Shown: positions 26,306-36,137, counted from the stretch's first letter. The stretch is 64,000 nt of DNA from Oxalobacteraceae bacterium (GCA_027490725.1 JAIXXN010000024.1:21030-85029), one strand, 5' to 3'. Program-made: numbers and translations. Notes: generated from the sequence alone by a model not told the origin.

Positions 26306-27739
26306 ATGCCGATTGAGGATTTCCTGCATCCGCTGTTAGCGGCGTATATCAATTCCCCCCAATGGCTTAAGGCTAGTCTCGGTCGGGTGTACTCATGGTT
26401 GCCCGCCTCAATCAGGCACGGTGCCAGTTACAAGCATTTTTTGGCTGAGGCCGGCGTAAGGGATGCCGCTGCCCTTAAAGCACTGAGCCAGACTAAGTTG
26501 GCAACGGCCCTGCGCTGGGCGATTGAGACCGTGCCGGCCTACGGTGCCTACCGACACCTGCTGACGCAACTGGATGATCCCGAAGCGGTGCTGCGCCAGT
26601 TGCCGCTGACCAGTAAAGAGGATATCAAGCGCCAACCGGACGCTTATCTATCGACGGCCATGCCGGTTAGCAAGCGTTTCCTGACTTTTACGGGGGGCTC
26701 CACGGCCGCACCGATGATGCTCTATCTTCACCGCGGGGTTTCGCGGGCCAAAGAGCACGCATTCGTCAAATATTTCCATGACCGAGTCGGTCTGCGTCGG
26801 CACGACGTGATTCTGGCCTTACGTGGCCGGAATGTGCCGACTGCGCGCGATGGCGGTGCCTTGTGGATGTATGAGCCGATCAAACGCCACCTGATACTGA
26901 GTTCCGACCATCTGGAGCGCGCAAATATGGCCGACTACGTTGAGGCCATGCGCATTTGGAAACCCCGGTTTATCAGTGCTTTCCCCTCGGCCGTCTATCC
27001 GCTGGCGCGCTGGTTGAAGGAGAATCCAGATCCTGCCGTGCAGGCGCGTATCGAAGCGGTCATGTTGTTCTCGGAAAATGTCTACGATAACCAGAAAGCC
27101 TTGCTGCGCGAAGTGTTTGACTGCCCGGTGTTGCAGCACTACGGACATACCGAGCGGGTGCTGATGGCAGCATCGATGCCTGACGATGAGCGCTGTTTTT
27201 TCTGGCCTCAATATGGGAAATTCGAACTCATCGATCAGCGTGGCGAACCGATTACTCGCCCAGGTGTGCTGGGGGAAATTGTTGGCACCGGGTTTGATAA
27301 TCAGGTGATGCCCTTTGTGCGCTATCGTACCGGCGACATGGCGGTATTGTCCGAGCACCCGCATCCGGATTTGCCAGGTTTCCCAGTGGTGGAGCGCATC
27401 GAAGGGCGATTGCAGGAGTTTTTGGTCTGCCATGATCATCGCCTGATTTCGATCTGCACGATGGGGGCTGCGCACTTTGCCGACGTGGCGGAGTTTGACT
27501 TGATCCAGTACGAGCAGCACCAGCCTGGTTACTTTGTATTGAATGTGGTGACACAGAAGCCATTGAGCGAACAAGTGCGCGCCCGGATAATTCACGCGGT
27601 GCAAGAAAAGACGCAAGGCGGCTGCAGTGCCGAAGTGCGCGAAGTACAAGCGCTGGCGCGTACCAAGCAAGGGAAGCAGCGTATGTTGATCCAGCATCTT
27701 GATATCAGCCAGTATTTTGGTGCAGCGCATGTGGAGTAG
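26306..27739 (+). CDS. CapK/phenylacetate-CoA ligase-like adenylating protein
   Basis: 477 residues; ATG 26306 with GGGGAG upstream. It belongs to the adenylate-forming superfamily branch annotated as CapK or phenylacetate-CoA ligase-like: phosphate-binding loop FTGGSTAAPMMLY (about 130-142), YGHTERVLMAA, and the region FVRYRTGDMAVL. Such genes are frequent in capsule loci but their substrate is rarely known; they may activate an acyl or amino-acid substituent for transfer onto a sugar. No carrier protein is encoded nearby. The following glycosyltransferase starts 3 bases after the stop. Confidence 0.82.
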   Translation: MPIEDFLHPLLAAYINSPQWLKASLGRVYSWLPASIRHGASYKHFLAEAGVRDAAALKALSQTKLATALRWAIETVPAYGAYRHLLTQLDDPEAVLRQLPLTSKEDIKRQPDAYLSTAMPVSKRFLTFTGGSTAAPMMLYLHRGVSRAKEHAFVKYFHDRVGLRRHDVILALRGRNVPTARDGGALWMYEPIKRHLILSSDHLERANMADYVEAMRIWKPRFISAFPSAVYPLARWLKENPDPAVQARIEAVMLFSENVYDNQKALLREVFDCPVLQHYGHTERVLMAASMPDDERCFFWPQYGKFELIDQRGEPITRPGVLGEIVGTGFDNQVMPFVRYRTGDMAVLSEHPHPDLPGFPVVERIEGRLQEFLVCHDHRLISICTMGAAHFADVAEFDLIQYEQHQPGYFVLNVVTQKPLSEQVRARIIHAVQEKTQGGCSAEVREVQALARTKQGKQRMLIQHLDISQYFGAAHVE

Positions 27740-27742
27740 GCG

Positions 27743-28858
27743 GTGAGCATGGAAGGTCCGGCATGGCCGCATGGTCGCGTACTGATGTTCAGCACTGACG
27801 CCGGTGGCCGCGGTGGGATTGCTGCTGTTGTAGCGGGATTGGGGGCTGGTGCGTTTGCTCATCATTACGGCATCCGCCTGATTGCCAGTCATCGTGATGG
27901 TACTGCCTGGGGCAAAGCTACTCGGTTTTTTGCCGCGCTCGCTGCCTTAGCGTGGGCGCGCTGTGTGGGCCAACCGAGGTTGGTGCATGTGCACACTGCG
28001 TCGCGCGCCAGTTTTATTCGGAAATCTATTTTGCTGGGGCTGGCGCGAGGTCTTGGCCTTCGCACGATACTGCACTTGCATGGTGGCGCTTTTGAACAGT
28101 ACGCCACCGGGGAAGCCGGACCATGGTTACAAAAGTGGATTCGGTATAGCTTTGAGAAAAGCGATGCAGTGCTGGTGCTTTCTGGTAGCTGGGAGCAATT
28201 CGTTCGCCGCTTTGCGCCAGCGGCGAACGTCATGGTGTTGTCGAATGCGGTCACTGTGCCGGTCTTGTCGTCAGACAAGCGCGTTCCCATGCGTGTGCTG
28301 TTTTTAGGGCGCATAGAACAAGCCAAAGGTATCGATGATCTATTGCTGGCCCTGCAATCGCTCGCTAGCGACTATCCGTCTATGCGCCTAGTGGTCGGCG
28401 GCGATGGTGATCGTGTCGCTCTGCATCAACGAGCGATCGACATGGGGGTGGCGAATATGCTTGAGTTGCCTGGCTGGCTAACTCGGGAACAGGTGGAGCA
28501 GGAGTTGGTGCGGGCGAACATATTTGTATTGCCGTCCTATCAGGAAGGGTTGCCGATGGCTTTGCTTGAAGCGATGGCATACTCGTGCGCGGTTATCGCC
28601 ACTGCCGTAGGCGGGATACCGCAGCTGGTGACGTCCGGGGTTAACGGTTTGTTGATCGCCCCAGGCGATACGGACGGATTGGCTGCGTCATTGCGGCGCT
28701 TGCTCGACGATCAAGTCCTGTGCGAACACATGGGGCAGCAAGCCCGCGCAACGATCGAAGCTGGATTTAGTAGTGCTGCAATGACGCGGCAGTTAGCGGG
28801 TCTGTATGACAGCCTGGTTGCTGTGCCGGCAGACGGTAACCATTTGGAGTCGCCGTGA
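27743..28858 (+). CDS. Glycosyltransferase family 4 protein
   Basis: 371 residues from GTG 27743, with GGAG six bases upstream; an ATG two codons later is possible. GT-B fold: GGRGGIAAVVAGLG near the N-terminus, VHVHTASRASF, LHLHGGAFEQY, then FLGRIEQAKGIDDLLLAL, VVGGDGDR and E-x7-E in YQEGLPMALLEAMAYSC with GGIPQLVTSGVNGLLI. The sequence is close to EPS glycosyltransferases of WcaL/ExoL-like groups; the sugar donor is not determined. Confidence 0.92.
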   Translation: MSMEGPAWPHGRVLMFSTDAGGRGGIAAVVAGLGAGAFAHHYGIRLIASHRDGTAWGKATRFFAALAALAWARCVGQPRLVHVHTASRASFIRKSILLGLARGLGLRTILHLHGGAFEQYATGEAGPWLQKWIRYSFEKSDAVLVLSGSWEQFVRRFAPAANVMVLSNAVTVPVLSSDKRVPMRVLFLGRIEQAKGIDDLLLALQSLASDYPSMRLVVGGDGDRVALHQRAIDMGVANMLELPGWLTREQVEQELVRANIFVLPSYQEGLPMALLEAMAYSCAVIATAVGGIPQLVTSGVNGLLIAPGDTDGLAASLRRLLDDQVLCEHMGQQARATIEAGFSSAAMTRQLAGLYDSLVAVPADGNHLESP

Positions 28859-28880
28859 GTTGGCGGATGAAAGGAAGTTC

Positions 28881-30899
28881 ATGGTAGCGAGTAGTACGAG
28901 TCGGGCTGGGTGGCTATTGCGTCGTCTAAGTCGCATCTCAGTGGCCGAAGTGCCGTATCGGGTTCATGGCGTATTGCGCGCCGCGGCGCAGGCGCGAGGT
29001 TGGTTCGATGCGCGCCATGTGCCAGCGGAGGTCAGCGATGCCTCCTGGGGGGCACCTTGGGTAATGGCTCCGACCGCGACTGCGGATCGAGAGGAGATCG
29101 TGCAAGCGGCAGACGCGCTGATTCAGAACGGCGTCCCCATCTTTGACACGGTCGTCGCGTTGAACGATGGTCTGCCTGACTGGAATCGTGACCCCAAAAC
29201 CGGCACCGCGATTCCGCTTAGCTTCGGACTCGAGATCGATTTTCGCCATCTTGGCGAGGGTGTCGACATCAAATACATGTGGGAACTGAACCGGCACGTC
29301 TGGCTGGTGCCCATCGCCCAGGCGTGGTGTGTCAGCGGTGAACAGCGTTATCTGGCTTTGCTGGGCCGACTGCTCGATGGCTGGATTGCCGCCTGCCCCT
29401 ATGCCCGCGGCGCCAACTGGTCGTCGCCGGTCGAACACGGGATTCGCCTGATCAATTGGAGTATCGTGTGGCATCTGATCGGTGGTGCGAACTCGCCCCT
29501 GTTCGACGGCGCGCATGGTGCCAGTCTGCGGCAACGCTGGCTCGATTGTATCTATCAGCACATCCGCTTCGCGAGCGATAACTATTCTTTCCATTCTTCG
29601 TCGGATAACCACTTGATAGGCGAAGCGGCCGGCGTCTATGTCGGGGCGGTCACTTGGAATCGCTGGCAGGAAGTTCGCGTGCTGGCCAGCCGGGCGAAGA
29701 CGATACTGGAAGAGGAAATGCTCAAGCAGTTTGCTGCGGATGGGGTAAATCTGGAGCAGGCGCTTTGCTACCATAAGTTTTCTCTAGAATTTATGCTGGC
29801 ATCCCGTTTGTCTGGCGCGGCGGCGGGACTGAGCTTTAGCGCAGCTTTTGATTCGCGCATGCATGCCGCTTTGATTTTTATGGCGGCCATGTTGGATCGC
29901 AATGGTCAGGTTGCGCCGATTGGTGATGCCGATGACGGTAAGGTCTTCCGCCTGCTAGGAGATGGTGCGCAGAATTCTTATGAGGCTATGCTTGCTGTCG
30001 GGGCTGAACTGTATCAATCGCCGCTGCTTCGGGAAAAACTGGCTGCGCTCGGTAGTCAGGCCGATCCGAGTCAATCGGGCCTGCAACTGCCGGTGGTGAC
30101 CATTGCGCCGTTGGCGACAGAATGGCCCACACTGTTTGCCGATGGCGGCTATCTGGTGGTTAACGAGCACAGCGATGTACAGGCGGCGATGCGCCTGATT
30201 ATGGATGTTGGCCCCCTAGGCTACAACCGTATTGCAGGGCATGGTCATGCAGATGCGTTGGCGGTATTGTTCGCGGCGAACGGTGTCGATTTTCTTATCG
30301 ATCCCGGAACCTATTGCTACAATGCAGCTCCGGACTTGCGACATTACTTCCGCGGTACCGCGGCCCATAACACGGTAATGCTCGATGACGAGGATCAGTC
30401 GGTATATGGTGGGAGCTTCCTTTGGTTGCGTGATGTTAATAGTACGGTGCACCGCTTTGAGGACGATGGCCAGCAACTGTTGCTGGAGGCCAGTCATGAT
30501 GGCTACCAGCGGCTGAGTGATCCAGTACGCCACGTGCGCACCTTGCGGCTTGAGCACAATGCCGGGCAGTTTGTGATTAGTGACCGGTTTGAGTGTGCCG
30601 TAGCACATCAGGCAACGTTGCACTGGCATTTTGCTCCGGGTTGTGTAATTGATCAGGACGGTGATCAGCAGGCATGGTTTGTGAGGCATGGTGACGTTAC
30701 ACTGCGGGTTGAACTCGAGGTCGCTGGCTGTAATGTTGAGATAGTCAACGGACAGGAGCAACCGCCGTTGGGGTGGAGTTCGCCTCGCTTTTATACCCGT
30801 CAAGCTTCCCCTGTAATGCGGGTGCGCGGTGTTGTCGGGGCCGAGGGGCAACTTGTGTCGCGTTTCACTGTCGTCGGAAACGGCACATCGAGAAGTTAA
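28881..30899 (+). CDS. Heparinase II/III-like (alginate-lyase-type) protein
   Basis: About 672 residues from ATG 28881 (AAAGGAAG just upstream); the frame extends to 28806 inside the preceding gene. The N-terminal two thirds form the alpha/alpha toroid of heparinase II/III-like proteins, with ELNRHVWLVPIAQAW, SSPVEHGIRLINWS and FHSSSDNHLIGEAAGVY, whose Asn-His residues resemble the catalytic set. The C-terminal third is a beta-sandwich with AGHGHADALAVLFAANG and AAHNTVMLDDEDQS. No export signal is evident, as is usual for this EPS-linked subgroup. It may cleave or edit uronic-acid-containing polymer. Confidence 0.9.
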   Translation: MVASSTSRAGWLLRRLSRISVAEVPYRVHGVLRAAAQARGWFDARHVPAEVSDASWGAPWVMAPTATADREEIVQAADALIQNGVPIFDTVVALNDGLPDWNRDPKTGTAIPLSFGLEIDFRHLGEGVDIKYMWELNRHVWLVPIAQAWCVSGEQRYLALLGRLLDGWIAACPYARGANWSSPVEHGIRLINWSIVWHLIGGANSPLFDGAHGASLRQRWLDCIYQHIRFASDNYSFHSSSDNHLIGEAAGVYVGAVTWNRWQEVRVLASRAKTILEEEMLKQFAADGVNLEQALCYHKFSLEFMLASRLSGAAAGLSFSAAFDSRMHAALIFMAAMLDRNGQVAPIGDADDGKVFRLLGDGAQNSYEAMLAVGAELYQSPLLREKLAALGSQADPSQSGLQLPVVTIAPLATEWPTLFADGGYLVVNEHSDVQAAMRLIMDVGPLGYNRIAGHGHADALAVLFAANGVDFLIDPGTYCYNAAPDLRHYFRGTAAHNTVMLDDEDQSVYGGSFLWLRDVNSTVHRFEDDGQQLLLEASHDGYQRLSDPVRHVRTLRLEHNAGQFVISDRFECAVAHQATLHWHFAPGCVIDQDGDQQAWFVRHGDVTLRVELEVAGCNVEIVNGQEQPPLGWSSPRFYTRQASPVMRVRGVVGAEGQLVSRFTVVGNGTSRS

Positions 30900-30917
30900 A
30901 AAAATATAAGGAAACGC

Positions 30918-31943
30918 ATGCGTATCTGGTTTGAACTCACAAATTCGCCGCACATTAATATGTTTGCGGCCATGATTCGCGATCTCGAGCGAGAACATGA
31001 GGTGATAATTACGTGCCGGCCTCTGGCAAACACGATTGATTTGTTGGACTTGCATGGCTTTAAGTACGAGGTTGTTGGCCAACATTACGGCGGCAAACTT
31101 TCGGCCAAGCTCTTCGGTTTCCCGGTCAGGGTCTGGCAACTGTGCCGTTTTCTGTCGGGGAAACGGATTGATGTCGCGATTTCACAGAGTTCCTTCCACT
31201 CGCCAGTGGTGGCGCGTCTGATGGGCATACGTTCGATTTATATGAACGATAACGAGCATGCGATGGGCAATATTCCAGCCTTTATTTGTGCTTCGCGGAT
31301 TATGGTGCCAGAATTTCTGAGCATGGAAAAACTGCGTAAGCAGTGGGCGAATCCTCGTAAGGTTCTGCCGTATCCGGGTGTAAAAGAGGGTTTGTACCTA
31401 TGGGAACTGGACCAGCGTTTGGGCAGCAATGATTCGGCTGGAAAACTGGTGCGCGAGCGTAAGAAGGTTTATATCCGACCCGAACCATGGACTGCACAAT
31501 ATTACAAAGGTAGTCGAAATTTTCTCGATGAGTTGGTGCTTGGCATGAAGGACCACGTCGACGTTGTGCTGCTCCCAAGGGGGAAAGAGCAGGGTGTGCA
31601 TTACCAGGATCCACGCTTTCAAGGCGTGAAAGTGGTCACTACGGCGCTGGATATTGCTGACATCGCTCCAGATTGCGATCTGTTTATCGGTGCTGGCGGA
31701 ACCATGACCCGTGAGATGGCCGTGCTGGGGGTGCCGACCATCTCTGTTTATCAGGATGAGTTACTGGATGTTGATGTGCATTTGCTGAAAGAGGGCGCTT
31801 TCGTGCATCGTCCTGAACTCAGTGCTGCGCAGGCGCTCGAGTACCTGCAGCATGCTGCCCAGCAACCCCCGAATCGTGGCTTGCTCGAGAAAGGCAAACT
31901 GGCCTACGACTTGGTCAAACGCACCCTGTTGAATCAGAACTGA
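30918..31943 (+). CDS. DUF354 family protein
   Basis: 341 residues; ATG 30918 with AAGGAAA upstream. It begins RIWFELTNSPHINMFAAMI and has a GT-B-like layout with a C-terminal IGAGGTMTREMAVLGVPTISVY segment, matching DUF354 (PF04007). The family resembles UDP-GlcNAc 2-epimerase and glycosyltransferase folds, and its members occur in archaeal and bacterial surface-polysaccharide loci. Its reaction is not known; a glycosyltransferase-like role in this cluster is inference. Confidence 0.85.
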   Translation: MRIWFELTNSPHINMFAAMIRDLEREHEVIITCRPLANTIDLLDLHGFKYEVVGQHYGGKLSAKLFGFPVRVWQLCRFLSGKRIDVAISQSSFHSPVVARLMGIRSIYMNDNEHAMGNIPAFICASRIMVPEFLSMEKLRKQWANPRKVLPYPGVKEGLYLWELDQRLGSNDSAGKLVRERKKVYIRPEPWTAQYYKGSRNFLDELVLGMKDHVDVVLLPRGKEQGVHYQDPRFQGVKVVTTALDIADIAPDCDLFIGAGGTMTREMAVLGVPTISVYQDELLDVDVHLLKEGAFVHRPELSAAQALEYLQHAAQQPPNRGLLEKGKLAYDLVKRTLLNQN

Positions 31944-31974
31944 ATATACCGATAACCTGTTTGAGGAAAATGAA

Positions 31975-33069
31975 ATGATACGTCTTGCTGTTGTGGGCCT
32001 GGGGAAAATGGGCTTGTCGCACCACGCGATGATTAATGCGCACGCGCGTGTAAAAGTGGCTGCTGTGTGTGACGCGACTGGATATGTTCTCGACGTTTTA
32101 AAGAAATATACGGGCGTACCGACCTATACCGATTTTGACGCTATGTTGCGTGAGGTTGAACTCGACGCGATCATTATTGCGACACCATCGTCCATGCATG
32201 CCAAGATGGTTCAGGCTGCGCTGGAAAAGAATATCCACGTATTCTGCGAGAAGCCATTTTGTCTGGACAACGCCGAGGGTGAAGCCGTGACCCGCTTGGC
32301 CAATGAAAAGGGCCTCGTCAATCAGGTGGGTTACCATTACCGCTTTGTTGGGGCATTCCAGGAGGTCAAGCGCTTGTTGGATGTAAATGCTATCGGGGAA
32401 GTTACTCACATGTTGGCAGAAGCTTATGGCCCAGTGGTGCTGAAACCGAAGGGGTCGACTTGGCGTACCCAACGTTCGGAAGGCGGCGGCTGCCTTTATG
32501 ACTACGCTGCGCACCCGCTGAATTTATTGAATTGGTACTTCGGTATGCCAAATGGCGTCGGTGGTTCCGTACTCAACAATATCTTCTCGGCGGACACCGA
32601 TGATGAAGTCTTCTCGACGCTGTATTTTGACGGCGGAAAGAGCGCACAATTGTCGGTCAACTGGAGTGATGAATCGTTCCGGAAAATGAGCACCAAGATT
32701 TCGATTTGGGGCAAGAATGGCCGTATCGTTGCGGATCGTCAGGAAGTGCAAGTGTATCTGCGCAGTGCCGAGGGAATGCCAGCCCCATATCGTCAAGGCT
32801 GGAACGTACGATATACGACAGAGCTGACCGAACCGGTCGATTTTTATCTGCGTGGCGAAGAATATTCTGCCCAGCTCGACTACTTCGTACGCTGCATTGA
32901 AGAGAAAAAAGGCGGGAGCAATGTCAACTCCTTCGAGTCGGCGATGGCGACTGATCGCGTGATTTCCCTGCTGATTGCCGATGCGGCAAAGGGGCCATCA
33001 CAAATGGCGAATGGTGTTCTGCCAGTTGCGCCGAAAAAGAAGAAGGGTTTCTTCTTCGGCAGCCGCTGA
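31975..33069 (+). CDS. Gfo/Idh/MocA family oxidoreductase
   Basis: 364 residues; ATG 31975 preceded by GAGGAAA. N-terminal NAD(P)-binding Rossmann motif VVGLGKMGLSHHAMI, the family signature HVFCEKPFCLD (EKP lysine) and a C-terminal beta-sheet domain starting with GEVTHMLAEAYGP. The tail is basic (PKKKKGFFFG). Probable sugar or sugar-nucleotide dehydrogenase; with the neighbouring wecB a role in ManNAc or GlcNAc derivative synthesis (WbpB/WlbA-like step) is possible but not proven by sequence. Confidence 0.9.
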   Translation: MIRLAVVGLGKMGLSHHAMINAHARVKVAAVCDATGYVLDVLKKYTGVPTYTDFDAMLREVELDAIIIATPSSMHAKMVQAALEKNIHVFCEKPFCLDNAEGEAVTRLANEKGLVNQVGYHYRFVGAFQEVKRLLDVNAIGEVTHMLAEAYGPVVLKPKGSTWRTQRSEGGGCLYDYAAHPLNLLNWYFGMPNGVGGSVLNNIFSADTDDEVFSTLYFDGGKSAQLSVNWSDESFRKMSTKISIWGKNGRIVADRQEVQVYLRSAEGMPAPYRQGWNVRYTTELTEPVDFYLRGEEYSAQLDYFVRCIEEKKGGSNVNSFESAMATDRVISLLIADAAKGPSQMANGVLPVAPKKKKGFFFGSR

Positions 33070-33108
33070 TCGCGGTCAATTTTTATACAGCATACTTGGA
33101 GCAGCAAC

Positions 33109-33990
33109 ATGGATCGTTTGTTATTTGGTGATAATCAGTTTTTCGGTGTTAATCACATGTCGGAGGAAAAAGCGCGCGCTCAGGCGATGCGTTTCCAGGA
33201 TACCGGTGCCATTATCGAGGTGCTGGATCACGCCTATGATGAAGGTGTGCAGTCATTTATGTGCACCACGCATGACCGCATTGCAGAAGTCTGTGACCAT
33301 ATGCGTGGGAATCCTGAGCGCTACAAGGATTTCAAATTTATGCCTTGCATGCCTTACGCGCACAAGTACGCCAATGCCGTGACAGAAGATGGCATGCTGG
33401 GCGCTTTGAAACGATTCATGCCGGACGAAGGTTTTCTGAACGCCGCGTTGCGTGGTGGTATGTCTCTGGCCAACAAGGATATTGAAGGCATCACCACGCT
33501 GTTGATCGATGCGGAAATGAAGATGTTTGCTGGCCTGAATACGCCGGTAATTTTCCTGCAGAACGTAGTGGTCGATCTATTGCTGGGGCTGGGGTTCAAA
33601 GATGCGTTCCGCATTTTTGCCGAACACGTGCGCAAACGTTATAACGCCGAACCAGGTTTCATCACGATGAACTTGCCAAAGTTGCTTGATGTACTCGATG
33701 AGCTAGGCATCGAGAATCCAATCGTTTGTGCGAATATCAATAAAATCGGTTTCCGCATGTCGGGCGGCTTCGAAGCGTATGAAGAAGCTCTGCGCACGCG
33801 AAAATTCCGCGCAATTGCCATGTCGGTGTTTGCCTCTGGTGCGATTCCACCAAAAGAAGCGATTGAATGGGTTTGTCAGCAGCCCAACATCGAGTCCATG
33901 GTGTTTGGCGCTTCTAGTCGCGGCAATATTAAAAATACGCGTGAGTTGGTCGATCGTTTTTGGCCGGCGAACGGCGATAAGGCGGCGTAA
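33109..33990 (+). CDS. Conserved TIM-barrel-like protein, aldo-keto reductase-related, function unknown
   Basis: 293 residues, no signal peptide or membrane segment. I do not recognise a named family. The start LLFGDNQFFGVNHMSEEKA resembles the first strand and loop of aldo-keto reductases, and the end FRAIAMSVFASGAIPPKEAIEWV then IESMVFGASSRGNIKNTRELV follows the AKR C-terminal pattern (a Gly-Ala-Ser cofactor loop). The usual AKR Asp-Tyr-Lys-His tetrad is not clear, so catalysis may differ. It sits between a Gfo/Idh/MocA gene and wecB, overlapping wecB by one base, which suggests a sugar-nucleotide step. Confidence 0.7.
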   Translation: MDRLLFGDNQFFGVNHMSEEKARAQAMRFQDTGAIIEVLDHAYDEGVQSFMCTTHDRIAEVCDHMRGNPERYKDFKFMPCMPYAHKYANAVTEDGMLGALKRFMPDEGFLNAALRGGMSLANKDIEGITTLLIDAEMKMFAGLNTPVIFLQNVVVDLLLGLGFKDAFRIFAEHVRKRYNAEPGFITMNLPKLLDVLDELGIENPIVCANINKIGFRMSGGFEAYEEALRTRKFRAIAMSVFASGAIPPKEAIEWVCQQPNIESMVFGASSRGNIKNTRELVDRFWPANGDKAA

Positions 33991-35087
33991 TGAAGAGCAT
34001 TTATCTGGTAGCGGGAGCGCGTCCGAATTTTATGAAAATCGCCCCCATCGTGCGGGCGCTGAAAGGGCATGCGCATTTGTCCTACAAGATCATTCATACC
34101 GGGCAGCATTATGACCGTGACATGAATGATGTGTTCTTTGAAGAGCTTGGGATCCCGGCGCCAGATCTTTTTATGGCGGCGGGCGGGGGCTCCCATGCTG
34201 AGCAGACTGCAAAGATTATGCTGGCTTTTGAGCAACTGTGTTTGTCCGAGCGACCAGACGCGGTGCTGGTAGTCGGTGATGTGAATTCGACGTTGGCATG
34301 CTCGATTGTTGCTAAAAAAATGAATATCCCTGTTGCCCATGTCGAGGCCGGCCTGAGGAGTGGCGACATGGCCATGCCAGAAGAGATTAACCGTTTGGTC
34401 ACCGACAGTATTTCTGACTGGTTTTTTGTTACTGAGCCCAGTGCCGTTGAACATTTGCGGCGCGAGGGCAAGGCTGAAGACGCTGTTCACTACGTCGGCC
34501 ACGTCATGGTCGACAATGTACTTTTTCAGGCGGAGAAATTGGCGAACAGTGATACCTCGGCATTCGAGGGTGCTGGCTTTAAACAGGGACATCCGCAGTA
34601 TGGCGTGGTGACTTTGCATCGTCCGAGTAATGTCGATGACGCCACCACCATGGGACGTATTGCTGGCGCACTAAAAACGATTGCGGCTGAGTTGCCGCTT
34701 ATCTTCCCGGTTCATCCAAGAACGCGTGCCAATCTGACGCGCTTTGGTATTGATCTGGGCCCCAATGTTACCTTGGTTGGACCGCAAGGTTATATGGCCT
34801 TCCTCAACCTATGGAAAGATGCAACGGTGGTCTTAACGGATAGCGGCGGCCTGCAGGAAGAAACTACGGCACTTGGCGTACCGTGTATCACTATCCGTGA
34901 GAATACCGAACGACCTGTTACCGTTGATGAGGGCAGCAATGTTTTGGTGGGAACTGATCCCGTCCGTATAGTTGCAGAGGCCCGGAACGTTATTGCTGGT
35001 AATGGTAAGCAAGGACGTCGACCCAATTTGTGGGATGGTCATGCTGCACAACGCATCGTGGCCGTTTTGGACGAACAACTTCGTTAG
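33990..35087 (+). CDS. wecB: UDP-N-acetylglucosamine 2-epimerase (non-hydrolysing)
   Basis: 365 residues; the ATG shares a base with the previous stop (TAATG). WecB family features: GARPNFMKIAPIVRAL at the N-terminus, HTGQHYDRDMNDVFFEELGI, HVEAGLRSGDMAMPEEINR and TDSGGLQEETTALGVP near the C-terminus, all involved in UDP-GlcNAc binding and epimerisation. It provides UDP-ManNAc, which a dehydrogenase could convert to ManNAcA; the only UDP-sugar dehydrogenase in the window is the WbpO-type one at 18.1 kb. Confidence 0.94.
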   Translation: MKSIYLVAGARPNFMKIAPIVRALKGHAHLSYKIIHTGQHYDRDMNDVFFEELGIPAPDLFMAAGGGSHAEQTAKIMLAFEQLCLSERPDAVLVVGDVNSTLACSIVAKKMNIPVAHVEAGLRSGDMAMPEEINRLVTDSISDWFFVTEPSAVEHLRREGKAEDAVHYVGHVMVDNVLFQAEKLANSDTSAFEGAGFKQGHPQYGVVTLHRPSNVDDATTMGRIAGALKTIAAELPLIFPVHPRTRANLTRFGIDLGPNVTLVGPQGYMAFLNLWKDATVVLTDSGGLQEETTALGVPCITIRENTERPVTVDEGSNVLVGTDPVRIVAEARNVIAGNGKQGRRPNLWDGHAAQRIVAVLDEQLR

Positions 35088-35125
35088 CACCGAGTGGGCA
35101 TCAACAGAAAACTGGATAAACAAAC

Positions 35126-36127
35126 ATGAAGATATTGGTAACCGGCGGCATGGGGTATATCGGTTCACATACGGTTGTGGAGCTTTTGATCGCTGGCCAC
35201 GATGTGGTTGTGATCGATAATCTCGTGAATGCTCGTGCCTCTGTGCGTGACCGCGTGATGCAAATTACGAGTAGATCCTTCGATTTTGTTGAGGGCGATG
35301 TCCGGGATCGCGCGGCACTGGAAACTATCTTTGTCCAGCATGGCATTGATGCGGTGATTCATTTTGCTGGTTTGAAAGCGGTTGGAGAATCGGTCGAACA
35401 GCCTTTGCGTTATTATGATAACAACATCACTGGCAGTTTGATTTTATTCGAGACGATGCAGAAATTTGGCGTCAAGCAGCTGGTTTTTAGCTCCTCTGCC
35501 ACAGTTTATGGCGATCCAGAATCGGTGCCCATTCTCGAGGATTTTCCGCTGTCGGCGACCAATGCTTATGGTCGTAGCAAGCTCATGATTGAAGAAATAC
35601 TGCGGGATCTGGTGCGCGCCGATCCGCAGTGGCGCGTGGCGTTGCTACGGTACTTTAACCCTGTAGGAGCGCATGAGAGTGGACTCATCGGTGAAGAACC
35701 GAATGGTATCCCGAACAATTTGCTGCCGTATATAGCCCAAGTCGCAGAAGGGACTCGTGAACGTTTGTCGGTATTTGGCGGAGACTACTCTACCCCAGAC
35801 GGTACTGGTTTGCGCGACTACATTCATGTGGTAGATCTCGCTTTAGGTCATCTGGCGACCTTGAAGAAACTCGCGGCATCCACAGGCGTTGTCACCTACA
35901 ATTTAGGTACTGGTCGCGGGTATAGCGTTCTCGAGATGGTGGCCGCGTTTGAGCGTGCCTGCGGAAAGGCGATTCCATATCAGATTGTTGACAGGCGGCC
36001 TGGAGATATTGCTGCGTGCTATGCCGATGTCGGCTTGGCCGAACGAGAATTGGGTTGGAAGGCAATGCGTGAAGTAAACCAGATGTGTGCAGATGCCTGG
36101 CGTTGGCAAAACACGCCTAATTCATAA
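35126..36127 (+). CDS. galE: UDP-glucose 4-epimerase
   Basis: 333 residues. Extended SDR with [27 protein letters not shown], the catalytic [10 protein letters not shown] and [32 protein letters not shown], all typical of bacterial GalE. It interconverts UDP-Glc and UDP-Gal (and in some forms the N-acetyl sugars), supplying galactose donors. Start ATG 35126 gives the glycine loop at residue 7; the upstream ribosome binding site is weak. It lies 38 bases after wecB. Confidence 0.94.
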   Translation: MKILVTGGMGYIGSHTVVELLIAGHDVVVIDNLVNARASVRDRVMQITSRSFDFVEGDVRDRAALETIFVQHGIDAVIHFAGLKAVGESVEQPLRYYDNNITGSLILFETMQKFGVKQLVFSSSATVYGDPESVPILEDFPLSATNAYGRSKLMIEEILRDLVRADPQWRVALLRYFNPVGAHESGLIGEEPNGIPNNLLPYIAQVAEGTRERLSVFGGDYSTPDGTGLRDYIHVVDLALGHLATLKKLAASTGVVTYNLGTGRGYSVLEMVAAFERACGKAIPYQIVDRRPGDIAACYADVGLAERELGWKAMREVNQMCADAWRWQNTPNS

Positions 36128-36137
36128 GGATATCTTA

